Below are positions 1-8,299 of a stretch of DNA of 64,000 nucleotides, piece by piece. The translations under genes and the position numbers were made by a program. Location of the stretch: NCBI GenBank assembly GCA_002695025.1, contig NZNV01000023.1, positions 124,001-188,000 of the forward strand. The letters run 5' to 3'. Within the stretch, counting starts at the first letter, position 1, and every line of letters begins with the position of its first letter. Origin of the DNA: Owenweeksia sp. GTDB taxonomy: Bacteria > Bacteroidota > Bacteroidia > Flavobacteriales > Schleiferiaceae. Below the pieces are notes generated by a model. It had not been told where the DNA came from. It worked only from the letters and a program-made list of their open reading frames with translations, and did no database searches.

Positions 1-3000
1 ACAAGTGCAGTTTGCCCCCACTACCAACCTGGGTCTTATTCATGACACTATCTCCATACTGAGTAATGATACTACGCTATCTATATGCCTGAAGGGCTTT
101 GCACTGCCCGCACCAGCTATTTCGATGGACACTTCCGCTATCAACGTAAGCCTTAGCAGCTGTAATGACTCTCTACTGGTACAACGCACTATATACAATA
201 ACGGCCTGGGGAACCTGGATTACAGGATTGGCGGCAGTGAAGGCCTCAGCCTACAGGAAATACTGGACACCTTCAGAAACCAGTATTCTGCGATTACCAG
301 CCTTATCCCCTCTGTGTACGACTTTTCCACTGGCAGCTCGGGATACTATATTTCTGACGGTGGTTATGACATGTACGATAATGGCAACAGGCTAACCGCC
401 ACAACTACCACTACCTCTCCTTATATTTATTATTCGGACAATATGGTAACTGCCACTACAGACCTTGGCCCACAAGGACAGTACTTCACCTATGAGGGTA
501 TTGGAATCTGGTTGTTCGCAGCCGATATAGACGGGGTAAGCCAGTTTGATATCAGCGGAGGTTTGGGTGCTGACGGGTTTGGCGTGGCCGATGGAACGGT
601 ACTCACCAGCAGTATAGGGGGGCAGTCTTTTACCGGTTTTGTAAAACGGGTATACAACGTATCCGAGCCTTCGGTAAATCACCTGGTAATTGTTCCCGAG
701 CCTAATACAGCACAGCACAACTTCACCTCCAATACGGATTCTGATCAGCACACTATTACCGGCTTAAATGGTACCAACCGGATTTATTACCTCCTCTATG
801 CCAGCCGCACCGGACTGGCTACCAACTATATTGACAATCCCACTACACAGGCTATCATGGATAAATTCCTGGAGGTGATTTATGCGGGACGCCTCAGCAA
901 CTGGATTACGGTTACTCCTGATTCCGGGCAGGTAAACCCCAGCGATAGCTCGGTGGTGGACATTTGGATAAAATCTGTAGGGCTGAGTGCGGGAACCCAC
1001 ACTACTTCTATTACCGTTAACACCAATGATCCGCTGAACCCCAATCTCACTATTCCCATACAGCTTACGGTAAGCGGAGCAGCCGAAACACAGGTTCCCA
1101 CCACCTGCCTGGATTATGACTCACTGCTGATAGGACTAAACAGCTTGGACAGCACACTGATCAGCAACGTAGGTTGTGACAGTCTTTTTGTGACGGGTTT
1201 CAACTCCCCTTCTGGACAATTCTCCGTTCAAAACCTGCCCCTGCACATTGCCCCCGGAGAAGAGGCCATGGCCCAGATCAGTTTTACTCCTTCCGTAGCT
1301 AGCTTTACCCAGGACACCATTTACCTGTACACCAATGCTGATACGGCAGCCATCTGCGTTAGTGGTAAGGGATTGGCAGCCTCTCAGGTATTACTCTTTA
1401 ACGATACGCTGAGAGTTACCGTCAATAAATGTTTGGGAGTACAGTCAGAGGTATTTTCCTTTGGTAATTCCGGTCAGGGAACCTTGTATTACGATCTGAA
1501 ATCACAGGAACTCTACCAGGATACCAGCCGGATTGTATACACCACCAGTGGTGCCACTACCCTGCACTCTTTTACCAATCTACCGTCCAGTGCAGATACC
1601 ATTTTCTTCACCACCGTAGTGAATGGTGATTATGACAGTTCTGGTGAAACCTATTCCGTAGAAGTAGAAGGAACCCAGGTTATTGCCAATGCTGCTCAAA
1701 GCCTGACGGCCGGAACCAATGATACGGCTATCTTCTATTATACCGGCCCATTGATCTCTACCTGGTTAAGCGATGGCCAGCTGGATGTAAGCATGATCAA
1801 TTCTCCAGCCGTGGATATATTCTCCTTGCCTTCTCTCAACATGCACTTTGTGCAGGTTAAGATGGGTACTAATACTCCCTGGATATCCATCCAGAATCCT
1901 TCTTCAGGTTCACTTAACGGAGGTGGGGTAACCTTTGTTAATATTGACTTTGATCCCACCAACCTGAGCATGGGAGTGCACACTTCCACACTGGTGATGG
2001 AATCCAATGATCCCGGTAACCCCAATTACCGTATTCCTGTTGTTCTTACCGTAGTGGAAAAACCCGAGATAAAGGTCTCTGTGGATTGCATTGACTTTGG
2101 AGTAGTGAATACCGCTTCGGTAACCGACACTATTTATATTAAAAATATCGGTTGCTCCGACCTGCTGATTTCGGGCATCACTTTCCTGGACCCTCAGTTC
2201 AGCACCACCATAGCTGTAAATGTTATCCCTGCGGGTGATAGCCTGGCCTTACCGGTAACTTTTACCCCTAATGCAGGGACTTCCGGCACCCTGAACAGCA
2301 GTTTTACCATTCTCAATAATGACAGCCAACAGAACGTATGCCTTAAGGCTATTACGGATAGGGCTCCTCTGGCCAATGCTACCCATGTGATCAATGATCC
2401 CTGCAACGGCACGGTTATATTTACAGACCTTTCCCAAAATGCCCCTACGCAATGGGAGTGGGATTTTGGTGATGGTGCTACGGGTTTTGTTCAGAACCCG
2501 GTACATACTTACCTTAAACCAGGCAACTATCAGGTAAGGCTGATCACCCGTAATAATGCCGGTCGTGATACCGCCTTTATCCCTGTGGATATGACCAGCC
2601 TACTTTATGCTGATTTCTCTATGCCAGACAGTGTATATGCCACTCAGCAATTCCAGTTCTTTGACAGCAGCGAAGTGGCTACTTCCTGGGAGTGGTATTT
2701 TGGAGATGGAGACACTTCAAACCTGCAAAATCCTACTCATACCTATTCCAAACCGGGAACTTATTTTGTTACACTCATTGTTTCCAACGGCACCTGTACC
2801 ATTACGCTTAACCGCCAGGTGAAGGTGTATAGTGGTATAGGGCTTGAAGAAGGGGAAATAGTGGACATGCGGGTGTATCCGGTTCCGGCTGACCAGCGCC
2901 TTGAATTGGAATGGAGCAGCCACAATATTATGATTTCACTGCAAGTGCATGATGCATCGGGTAAACTGTTGCTACAAAAGGACATCAGCTCCAATGAATC

Positions 3001-3103
3001 TGAAACGATAAACGTATCTTCCTACCCTACCGGAATGTACATCCTGAGAATGACGGATGAGTTTGGGAATATCAGCCACCGTAAGTTTACGATACGGCAC
3101 TAA
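1..3103 (+). CDS. Large secreted PKD-domain protein with T9SS sorting domain (5' truncated)
   Basis: The reading frame is open to the left edge, so the true start and signal peptide lie outside the window; 1,032 codons are visible from an in-frame GTG. The visible part is a string of beta-sandwich modules of the HYDIN/ASPM 'choice-of-anchor' type, with repeated phrases such as TNDPLNPN and SNDPGNPNY. Two PKD domains follow, with the signature WDFGDG near visible residue 819 and WYFGDGDTS near residue 899. The last ~75 residues (VYPVPADQRLELEW to the end) form a type A T9SS C-terminal sorting domain with the usual PTGMYILR turn. Such proteins are exported through the outer membrane by T9SS and held on the cell surface or released. 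No catalytic domain is visible; adhesion or gliding-related scaffolding is the usual inference. A strong hairpin follows the stop. Confidence 0.85.
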   Translation, partial: QVQFAPTTNLGLIHDTISILSNDTTLSICLKGFALPAPAISMDTSAINVSLSSCNDSLLVQRTIYNNGLGNLDYRIGGSEGLSLQEILDTFRNQYSAITSLIPSVYDFSTGSSGYYISDGGYDMYDNGNRLTATTTTTSPYIYYSDNMVTATTDLGPQGQYFTYEGIGIWLFAADIDGVSQFDISGGLGADGFGVADGTVLTSSIGGQSFTGFVKRVYNVSEPSVNHLVIVPEPNTAQHNFTSNTDSDQHTITGLNGTNRIYYLLYASRTGLATNYIDNPTTQAIMDKFLEVIYAGRLSNWITVTPDSGQVNPSDSSVVDIWIKSVGLSAGTHTTSITVNTNDPLNPNLTIPIQLTVSGAAETQVPTTCLDYDSLLIGLNSLDSTLISNVGCDSLFVTGFNSPSGQFSVQNLPLHIAPGEEAMAQISFTPSVASFTQDTIYLYTNADTAAICVSGKGLAASQVLLFNDTLRVTVNKCLGVQSEVFSFGNSGQGTLYYDLKSQELYQDTSRIVYTTSGATTLHSFTNLPSSADTIFFTTVVNGDYDSSGETYSVEVEGTQVIANAAQSLTAGTNDTAIFYYTGPLISTWLSDGQLDVSMINSPAVDIFSLPSLNMHFVQVKMGTNTPWISIQNPSSGSLNGGGVTFVNIDFDPTNLSMGVHTSTLVMESNDPGNPNYRIPVVLTVVEKPEIKVSVDCIDFGVVNTASVTDTIYIKNIGCSDLLISGITFLDPQFSTTIAVNVIPAGDSLALPVTFTPNAGTSGTLNSSFTILNNDSQQNVCLKAITDRAPLANATHVINDPCNGTVIFTDLSQNAPTQWEWDFGDGATGFVQNPVHTYLKPGNYQVRLITRNNAGRDTAFIPVDMTSLLYADFSMPDSVYATQQFQFFDSSEVATSWEWYFGDGDTSNLQNPTHTYSKPGTYFVTLIVSNGTCTITLNRQVKVYSGIGLEEGEIVDMRVYPVPADQRLELEWSSHNIMISLQVHDASGKLLLQKDISSNESETINVSSYPTGMYILRMTDEFGNISHRKFTIRH

Positions 3104-3111
3104 TGAAATAT

Positions 3112-3150
3112 TAAAATAAAAGCCCGGCAACTTGCCGGGCTTTTATTTTT
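3112..3150. terminator. Bidirectional rho-independent terminator
   Basis: A perfect AGCCCGGC/GCCGGGCT stem with an AACTT loop has an A-rich run on its left and TTTTATTTTT on its right. It can therefore stop both the PKD protein transcript and the convergent BNR protein transcript, whose stop codon touches its right edge. Confidence 0.88.
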
Positions 3151-5687
3151 TAGTCTTCCTCCTTCACAAAAAGTAAAGAGCCTCCATTGATGGTTTGAAG
3201 GATTTGCGGACCTGCCTTTTTACCATCCGAACGGAATACTCCCTGCCAGTGCCGCCCGCAGTTCTTCACCGTTATGGCTCCACCGTTTACAATGAGCTTT
3301 GCACCAGGTTCTATTTCTATGCGTCCTTTCTCGCCCATATAAAGAGTATCCGAAATATTGAGTACTGCACCTTTTTTCAACACAATGCGTCCGTTGAAAA
3401 ACCTTTCGGTATCCCAAAGCTGGTTTCCCGTGATCTCTTTCAATGGCTTGAATTCCAAAAGAGGTACCTTCCATATCCCCCGGCCCCAGGTTGAAGCGTA
3501 CATTACATCATTACACGGATCCACTTCCAGTTTGGTGACTATGGCGCTAGGGAAACCCCTGTTAAAACACATCCACCTGTGGGCACCAGTCGCCCAATAA
3601 TAAACCCCGGCATCCGTACCCGCCCATACAAGATCATCCGAGCCATCCATATAATACAGATAATTCACAGGTACGGGTGGCAAGCCCGCAGACATATCAC
3701 TCCAGGTCTCACCTCCATCTTCGGTATATAAAACACGATCCTTAACCGGGTTTCCCTTATTTACAAAACCATAATTCTTTACACTCACAAAAGCCCGTTG
3801 GCTATTGTCAGGATCAAAAACCAGGTCACTGATAGCCGCCCAATGATACATGGGCCCGGACGAACCGGTAAACTTTTTAGTAAGGTTCTCCCAGCTTTTG
3901 CCTCCGTCCATACTCTTATAGAATTTATAGTCATTTTCCGTATTACCCCAGGTAACACCATCAAATGCCAGGTAAAGCACGCCCTTATCGGAAGGAGCTA
4001 TTTTGGCCACCGTTATTTCCGAATTGGTCTTGTCAACTACTTCTTTCTTAAACAGGTGTTCCCATGTATTGGTCCGTCCATCAAACCGGAACAAATTATA
4101 CAAGCCGTATAACAAACGATTATGTTCATGCGGATCCACTTCAAACCGCTGACCCTGCACCCATCGCGCTTCAGGCTGGCCAGGCACCGCACGAAAGGTT
4201 TTTCCATGGTCATCGGACATGCTTAAGCGTCCATTATTCATGGTATACACCCTTTCCTTGTCCGAAAAATGATCCGTCTCTGTCCAGTCTCCGTCACCTC
4301 CAATCACAAAAGGCTTCCATATTGAATCCGCATATACAAAGGTGCCGTTGTGAAGGGCTCCGGCCACCAGTTTTTCTTCGGGCGAAGCCCGGAAAGTCTC
4401 TACTGCGTAAAACTCGGTTATCACTAATCCTTTCCCGTTCAGGTTGGTCCACGTTCTTCCTCCATCATCGGTGCGGGCCACACCTCCGTCATTGGTAATG
4501 ATCAGCCGGTCTCCTTCCGGTCCAGGCCCCAGGTTTAGAATACACCGGATATCACCGTGGGTGCTACTTCCCGGATTTCCATATGGTATGTATTGCGTCA
4601 CAGATTTCCAGCTTTTACCTCCGTCTACGCTTCGTAAAAGAGTATTGGTTCCGGCATACATGACTTTTGTATCCGTATCGGATAATTCAAACTCATGCCG
4701 GTAATACCCCCAATTGCCACCTACCAGGCCGGATCGGGGAACACTATCCACCATCTCCCAATTGCTACCGTCCCTTGTTTTATGGAGGATATGGGCATTC
4801 CCTAAAGCCTGCACCGCATAGAGATGGGCCGGGTCAGCCGGGCTTACATCCATTACGATGTGTACGGCAAAATCCTGTTTATGCTGAGTATTTGGTGGGC
4901 TCACTTCCTTCCAGCTACCCGGTTTCCCGGATGCACTCGAGACAAATACCTGTGCGGCATGTGAAGTGGCAGAAAGTCCGCCTTTACTCTCCTCCCCACC
5001 GTAGCCAAACAGTTTGGTAGAAGCAAAAACCCGCTTCGTATCCCGGAGCGAAAACTCCACATCCACAAACCAGGAAGGTAATTGAGTAGGATTTTCAAAA
5101 GCCAGTTCCCAACTTTTTCCTCCGTCCGTACTTACCCATATTTTCCTGTTACCGGCTGCCACCAGGTGATCCGGCTCCTCTGGGTTACGCCTTACCAACT
5201 CCACAAACTCAAAATCGTCCTGTGCGCCCTTCATAAGTGCCCTTTTCCAACTCACTCCACCATCATCGGAAAAGAGTATTCCATAGCCCTTTCCCATCCC
5301 CTGCCAGTGTGGATTGCCATAGGAGCGTGTCCTTGTTCCCGCCACAAACTCAGAAACATTTTCAGGGTTAATGGATAGTTCTGTTAAGCCCAGGCCCGGA
5401 ACCTCCAAGGAGTCAGTGATACAATACCAGCGGTCTCCATGATTCAGGGTTTTCCAGAGGCCTGAGAATTCCGTGTTCACAAATAAAACATTGGTATCAC
5501 CCGGAAGTACCGTAACGCGGCCCAACAGACCGGCAGCCTGAAGCATGCCCTCCGGGCTAGGACCGATCTGTTGCCAGTGATAGCCCTCCGGGCCATCATG
5601 GCATTGAAAATCAGCCGGGCCTACCTGCGCCCGCAGAACGATCCCGGAAAAGAGCAAGGTCAGAATGAGAATTCGAGATATTGGCAT
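3150..5687 (-). CDS. Secreted sortilin/BNR-repeat protein (glycosidase-like beta-propeller)
   Basis: Predicted 845-residue exported protein. The start was set at the ATG that opens MPISRILILTLLFSGIVLRA, a clean signal peptide. The frame stays open 79 codons further upstream, but that stretch is antisense to the neighbouring marC gene and is not signal-like. The mature part carries many BNR/Asp-box turns of the form S-x-D-G-G-x-[ST]-W (for example STDGGKSWE, SVDGGKSWK, SMDGGKSWE, YTEDGGETW), typical of VPS10/sortilin-like ten-bladed propellers. The C-terminal ~100 residues look like a small beta-rich region and not a T9SS sorting domain, so the export route beyond the periplasm is unclear. No enzyme activity can be claimed. 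It is divergent from marC with only 49 bp between start codons. Confidence 0.82.
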   Translation of the reverse strand: MPISRILILTLLFSGIVLRAQVGPADFQCHDGPEGYHWQQIGPSPEGMLQAAGLLGRVTVLPGDTNVLFVNTEFSGLWKTLNHGDRWYCITDSLEVPGLGLTELSINPENVSEFVAGTRTRSYGNPHWQGMGKGYGILFSDDGGVSWKRALMKGAQDDFEFVELVRRNPEEPDHLVAAGNRKIWVSTDGGKSWELAFENPTQLPSWFVDVEFSLRDTKRVFASTKLFGYGGEESKGGLSATSHAAQVFVSSASGKPGSWKEVSPPNTQHKQDFAVHIVMDVSPADPAHLYAVQALGNAHILHKTRDGSNWEMVDSVPRSGLVGGNWGYYRHEFELSDTDTKVMYAGTNTLLRSVDGGKSWKSVTQYIPYGNPGSSTHGDIRCILNLGPGPEGDRLIITNDGGVARTDDGGRTWTNLNGKGLVITEFYAVETFRASPEEKLVAGALHNGTFVYADSIWKPFVIGGDGDWTETDHFSDKERVYTMNNGRLSMSDDHGKTFRAVPGQPEARWVQGQRFEVDPHEHNRLLYGLYNLFRFDGRTNTWEHLFKKEVVDKTNSEITVAKIAPSDKGVLYLAFDGVTWGNTENDYKFYKSMDGGKSWENLTKKFTGSSGPMYHWAAISDLVFDPDNSQRAFVSVKNYGFVNKGNPVKDRVLYTEDGGETWSDMSAGLPPVPVNYLYYMDGSDDLVWAGTDAGVYYWATGAHRWMCFNRGFPSAIVTKLEVDPCNDVMYASTWGRGIWKVPLLEFKPLKEITGNQLWDTERFFNGRIVLKKGAVLNISDTLYMGEKGRIEIEPGAKLIVNGGAITVKNCGRHWQGVFRSDGKKAGPQILQTINGGSLLFVKEED

Positions 5688-5708
5688 GGGGTTCCCGATC
5701 AAAGCGAT

Positions 5709-5716
5709 TAATTTTG
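5709..5716 (+). promoter_or_regulatory. TAATTTTG -7 box upstream of marC
   Basis: Perfect match to the Bacteroidota primary-sigma -7 consensus TAnnTTTG, 20 nt before the marC start. No well-spaced -33 TTG was found; the nearest is 25 nt upstream. Confidence 0.5.
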
Positions 5717-5736
5717 CACGCCCAAAAATTGACGAT

Positions 5737-6309
5737 ATGGCCTTCAATTTAAAAGAGATTTTCTCCGCAGCCATGGTTTTGTTTGCGGTTATCGACATCA
5801 TTGGCAGTATACCGCTTATTATATCCCTGAAACAAAAGGTGGGCCACATAGAGAGTAAGAAGGCCACCATTGTGGCCGCTGGTATTATGATTGTTTTCCT
5901 GTTTGTAGGCGAAACCCTGCTCAATTATCTTGGAGTAGACGTGAATTCCTTTGCGGTAGCCGGTTCTTTTGTATTGTTTTTCCTGGCCCTGGAAATGATC
6001 ATGGGCATCCATCTCATTAAGGATGAAGAACCTAAAGCGGCCTCCATCGTACCCATCGCTTTCCCGTTGATTGCAGGTGCCGGAACACTCACTACCCTGA
6101 TCTCTATCCGGGCCGAGTACAAAGCAGAGAATATTGTAGTTGCCATACTGCTGAATAGCATTCTGGTATTTGCGGTGCTCAAAAGCGCACCCTTTCTGGA
6201 GCGAAAACTGGGCCCTTCCGGCATCAGCATATTAAGAAAAGTATTTGGGGTTATCCTGCTGGCCATTGCCGTGAAGCTTTTTTCGCAGAACGCGAAGATG
6301 CTTTTTTAA
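5737..6309 (+). CDS. MarC family integral membrane protein
   Basis: 190-residue polytopic membrane protein of the MarC family (also called NAAT transporters). Six hydrophobic segments are visible, beginning AAMVLFAVIDIIGSIPLII; the family's DxxGSIP turn in TM1 and a PLIAGAGTLTTLI stretch in the second half are present. The frame is open for 24 more codons upstream, but the chosen ATG lies 20 nt after a TAATTTTG promoter box, and MAFNLKEIF is a normal MarC beginning. Family function is poorly established; amino-acid export has been proposed for some members. It ends 57 bp before glyS with no terminator between them. Confidence 0.88.
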   Translation: MAFNLKEIFSAAMVLFAVIDIIGSIPLIISLKQKVGHIESKKATIVAAGIMIVFLFVGETLLNYLGVDVNSFAVAGSFVLFFLALEMIMGIHLIKDEEPKAASIVPIAFPLIAGAGTLTTLISIRAEYKAENIVVAILLNSILVFAVLKSAPFLERKLGPSGISILRKVFGVILLAIAVKLFSQNAKMLF

Positions 6310-6353
6310 ACGGACTGCATCAAATTCGGCTTTCAACTCCGCCATCAACTGTT

Positions 6354-6361
6354 TACTTTTG
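6354..6361 (+). promoter_or_regulatory. TACTTTTG -7 box 5 nt before glyS start (putative leaderless mRNA)
   Basis: Perfect TAnnTTTG followed by CCGCT and then the ATG of glyS. With the usual 5-7 nt from box to start site, transcription would begin at or next to the A of ATG. No clear -33 TTG was found. Confidence 0.5.
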
Positions 6362-6366
6362 CCGCT

Positions 6367-7908
6367 ATGAACCAGAACGATCTCTTTAAGAAAGTTATCA
6401 GCCATGCCAAGGAGTATGGTTTTATTTTCCCTTCCAGCGAAATTTACGATGGTATGGCCGCAGTGTACGATTACGGCCAGAACGGGGCGGAACTGAAAAA
6501 GAATATCCGCGACTATTGGTGGAAGGCCATGGTACAGATGCACGAAAATATTGTAGGCATTGATGCTGCCATTTTCATGCACCCCACTACCTGGAAGGCA
6601 TCCGGCCACGTAGATGCCTTCAACGATCCCCTGATCGATAATAAAGACTCTAAAAAACGCTACCGTGCTGATGTGCTGCTGGAAGAGTATGCCGAAAAGC
6701 TGCGTCAGAAAGCCGATAAGGAGATCGAAAAGGCGGCTAAGCGTTTTGGCGAAAGCTTTGACGAAAAGATGTACCGTGAAACTAACCCACGTGTAAAAGG
6801 CTACCTGGATGAGGCGGATGAAACCATGAAGCGCATGGCACTAAGCCTGGATAAAGGTGACCTGGCCGATGTTAAAGCTCTGATCGAAGAAAAAGGCATT
6901 GCAGACCCGGTTTCCGGTTCCAAGAACTGGACAGAAGTGCGCCAGTTCAACCTGATGTTCGGAACCCGTATGGGGTCTGTGGCCGAAGGCGCGAGTGATG
7001 TATACCTGCGGCCTGAAACTGCCCAGGGCATCTTTGTCAACTTCCTCAACGTTCAGAAAACCGGCCGCATGAAAATACCTTTTGGTATTGCTCAAACCGG
7101 TAAAGCTTTCCGCAACGAAATCGTGGCCCGGCAGTTCATTTTCCGGATGCGCGAGTTTGAACAGATGGAGATGCAATTCTTTGTACGCCCCGGAGAGGAA
7201 ATGCAATGGTATGAGTACTGGAAGGAAATGCGTTTGAAGTGGCACAAGGCACTTGGTCTGGGAGATGAAAATTACCGTTTCCATGACCATGATAAGCTGG
7301 CCCATTATGCCAATGCTGCTGCAGATATTGAGTTTAATTTTCCGTTTGGCTTTAAGGAACTGGAAGGTATCCATAGCCGCACAGACTACGACCTGAAAAG
7401 GCACGAAGAATATTCCGGTAAAAAACTGCAGTATTTTGACCCTGAGCTCAATGAGAATTATGTACCCTATGTAGTGGAAACCTCCATTGGTTTGGATCGT
7501 ATGTTCCTGGCGGTACTTTCTGCAGCCTATACCGAAGAAAAACTGGAGGACGGATCCGAAAGAGTGGTGCTGCGCATACCAGCCCCTATAGCCCCGGTTA
7601 AAGTAGCCGTTCTGCCCCTGCTGAAAAAAGACGGACTTCCTGAAATTGCCCGTGAGATCATGGATGAACTGCAGCTTGACTTCCTCTGCCAATATGATGA
7701 AAAAGACGCTATTGGTAAGCGTTACCGAAGGCATGACGCCATTGGCACCCCTCTATGTGTAACGGTGGATCATGACACTAAAAATGATCAATCTGTTACC
7801 GTTCGCTTCCGCGATTCGATGGAGCAACAGCGTGTTCCCATCTCAGAATTGAGCGCTCTTTTGCGTAAACATGTGGAATTGAAATCATTACTTAAAACAC
7901 TGAAATAA
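6367..7908 (+). CDS. glyS: Glycyl-tRNA synthetase (homodimeric, class II)
   Basis: 513-residue single-chain GlyRS of the alpha2 (archaeal/eukaryotic-like) type, not the alpha2beta2 enzyme of Proteobacteria. It charges tRNA-Gly with glycine using ATP in the cytoplasm. Seen in the sequence: the RPETAQGIFVNF segment near residue 215, motif 2 starting FRNEIVARQF near residue 249, motif 3 ETSIGLDRMFLAVL near residue 373, and the C-terminal anticodon-binding domain from about residue 409 (APVKVAVLPLLKKDG). The length fits the family. The ATG lies 5 nt after a perfect promoter box, so there is essentially no leader and no room for a Shine-Dalgarno sequence. It stands alone; the next gene has its own AT-rich upstream region. 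Confidence 0.97.
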   Translation: MNQNDLFKKVISHAKEYGFIFPSSEIYDGMAAVYDYGQNGAELKKNIRDYWWKAMVQMHENIVGIDAAIFMHPTTWKASGHVDAFNDPLIDNKDSKKRYRADVLLEEYAEKLRQKADKEIEKAAKRFGESFDEKMYRETNPRVKGYLDEADETMKRMALSLDKGDLADVKALIEEKGIADPVSGSKNWTEVRQFNLMFGTRMGSVAEGASDVYLRPETAQGIFVNFLNVQKTGRMKIPFGIAQTGKAFRNEIVARQFIFRMREFEQMEMQFFVRPGEEMQWYEYWKEMRLKWHKALGLGDENYRFHDHDKLAHYANAAADIEFNFPFGFKELEGIHSRTDYDLKRHEEYSGKKLQYFDPELNENYVPYVVETSIGLDRMFLAVLSAAYTEEKLEDGSERVVLRIPAPIAPVKVAVLPLLKKDGLPEIAREIMDELQLDFLCQYDEKDAIGKRYRRHDAIGTPLCVTVDHDTKNDQSVTVRFRDSMEQQRVPISELSALLRKHVELKSLLKTLK

Positions 7909-7984
7909 AGAAAGATCGTTGTTAACATTTATAAAATCGCTACATTCGCAGCGAAATTTTTAATTAACAACCAGATTTCAAATT

Positions 7985-8242
7985 ATGAAAAAGATCAATC
8001 TTTTTGCATTAGCTCTTCTTTTTGTTGGCGCTATTGCCTGCAATAACCCTGAGTCTGCTGACGATAACATCGAAGATGGTATGGAAGAAGTAGAAGAAGG
8101 CATGGAAGAAGCTGGTGAGGACATCGAGGAAGGTGCTGAAGACATGGGTGAATCCATCGAGGAAAGCACTGAAGACATGGATGACAACCTGAATGCTGAC
8201 GCTACTGAAGGCGAAGCTGCATCAGAAGAGGCTGCTCACTAA
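7985..8242 (+). CDS. Small acidic lipoprotein with heptad repeats
   Basis: 85-residue protein with a lipoprotein signal (MKKINLFALALLFVGAIAC, Cys19). After the lipid-anchored cysteine the chain is almost only Glu, Asp, Gly, Met and Ala, and falls into seven-residue units: IEDGMEE, VEEGMEE, AGEDIEE, GAEDMGE, SIEESTE. The periodicity suggests an acidic amphipathic helix or a disordered polyanion on the periplasmic side or outer leaflet. I do not recognise a named family, and function is unknown. It has its own terminator. The leader contains TACATTCG, one base off the -7 consensus, about 45 nt upstream. Confidence 0.8.
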   Translation: MKKINLFALALLFVGAIACNNPESADDNIEDGMEEVEEGMEEAGEDIEEGAEDMGESIEESTEDMDDNLNADATEGEAASEEAAH

Positions 8243-8262
8243 TCCATCATCGTCCAAACGAA

Positions 8263-8299
8263 AAACAGGCCCTGCATTTTTGCAGGGCTTTTTGTTTTA
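8263..8299 (+). terminator. Rho-independent terminator after the acidic lipoprotein gene
   Basis: Perfect 8-bp stem GCCCTGCA/TGCAGGGC with a TTT loop, then TTTTTGTTTT. The T tract overlaps the stop codon of the convergent ctpA gene; an A-run on the left may let it act in both directions. Confidence 0.88.

Noticed and set aside
5688-5924. 79-codon N-terminal extension of the BNR protein frame
   Set aside because: It runs antisense to marC and past the divergent promoter; the internal ATG gives a clean signal peptide.
6841-7734. 297-residue minus-strand frame opposite glyS
   Set aside because: Antisense shadow of glyS, whose motifs are unambiguous.
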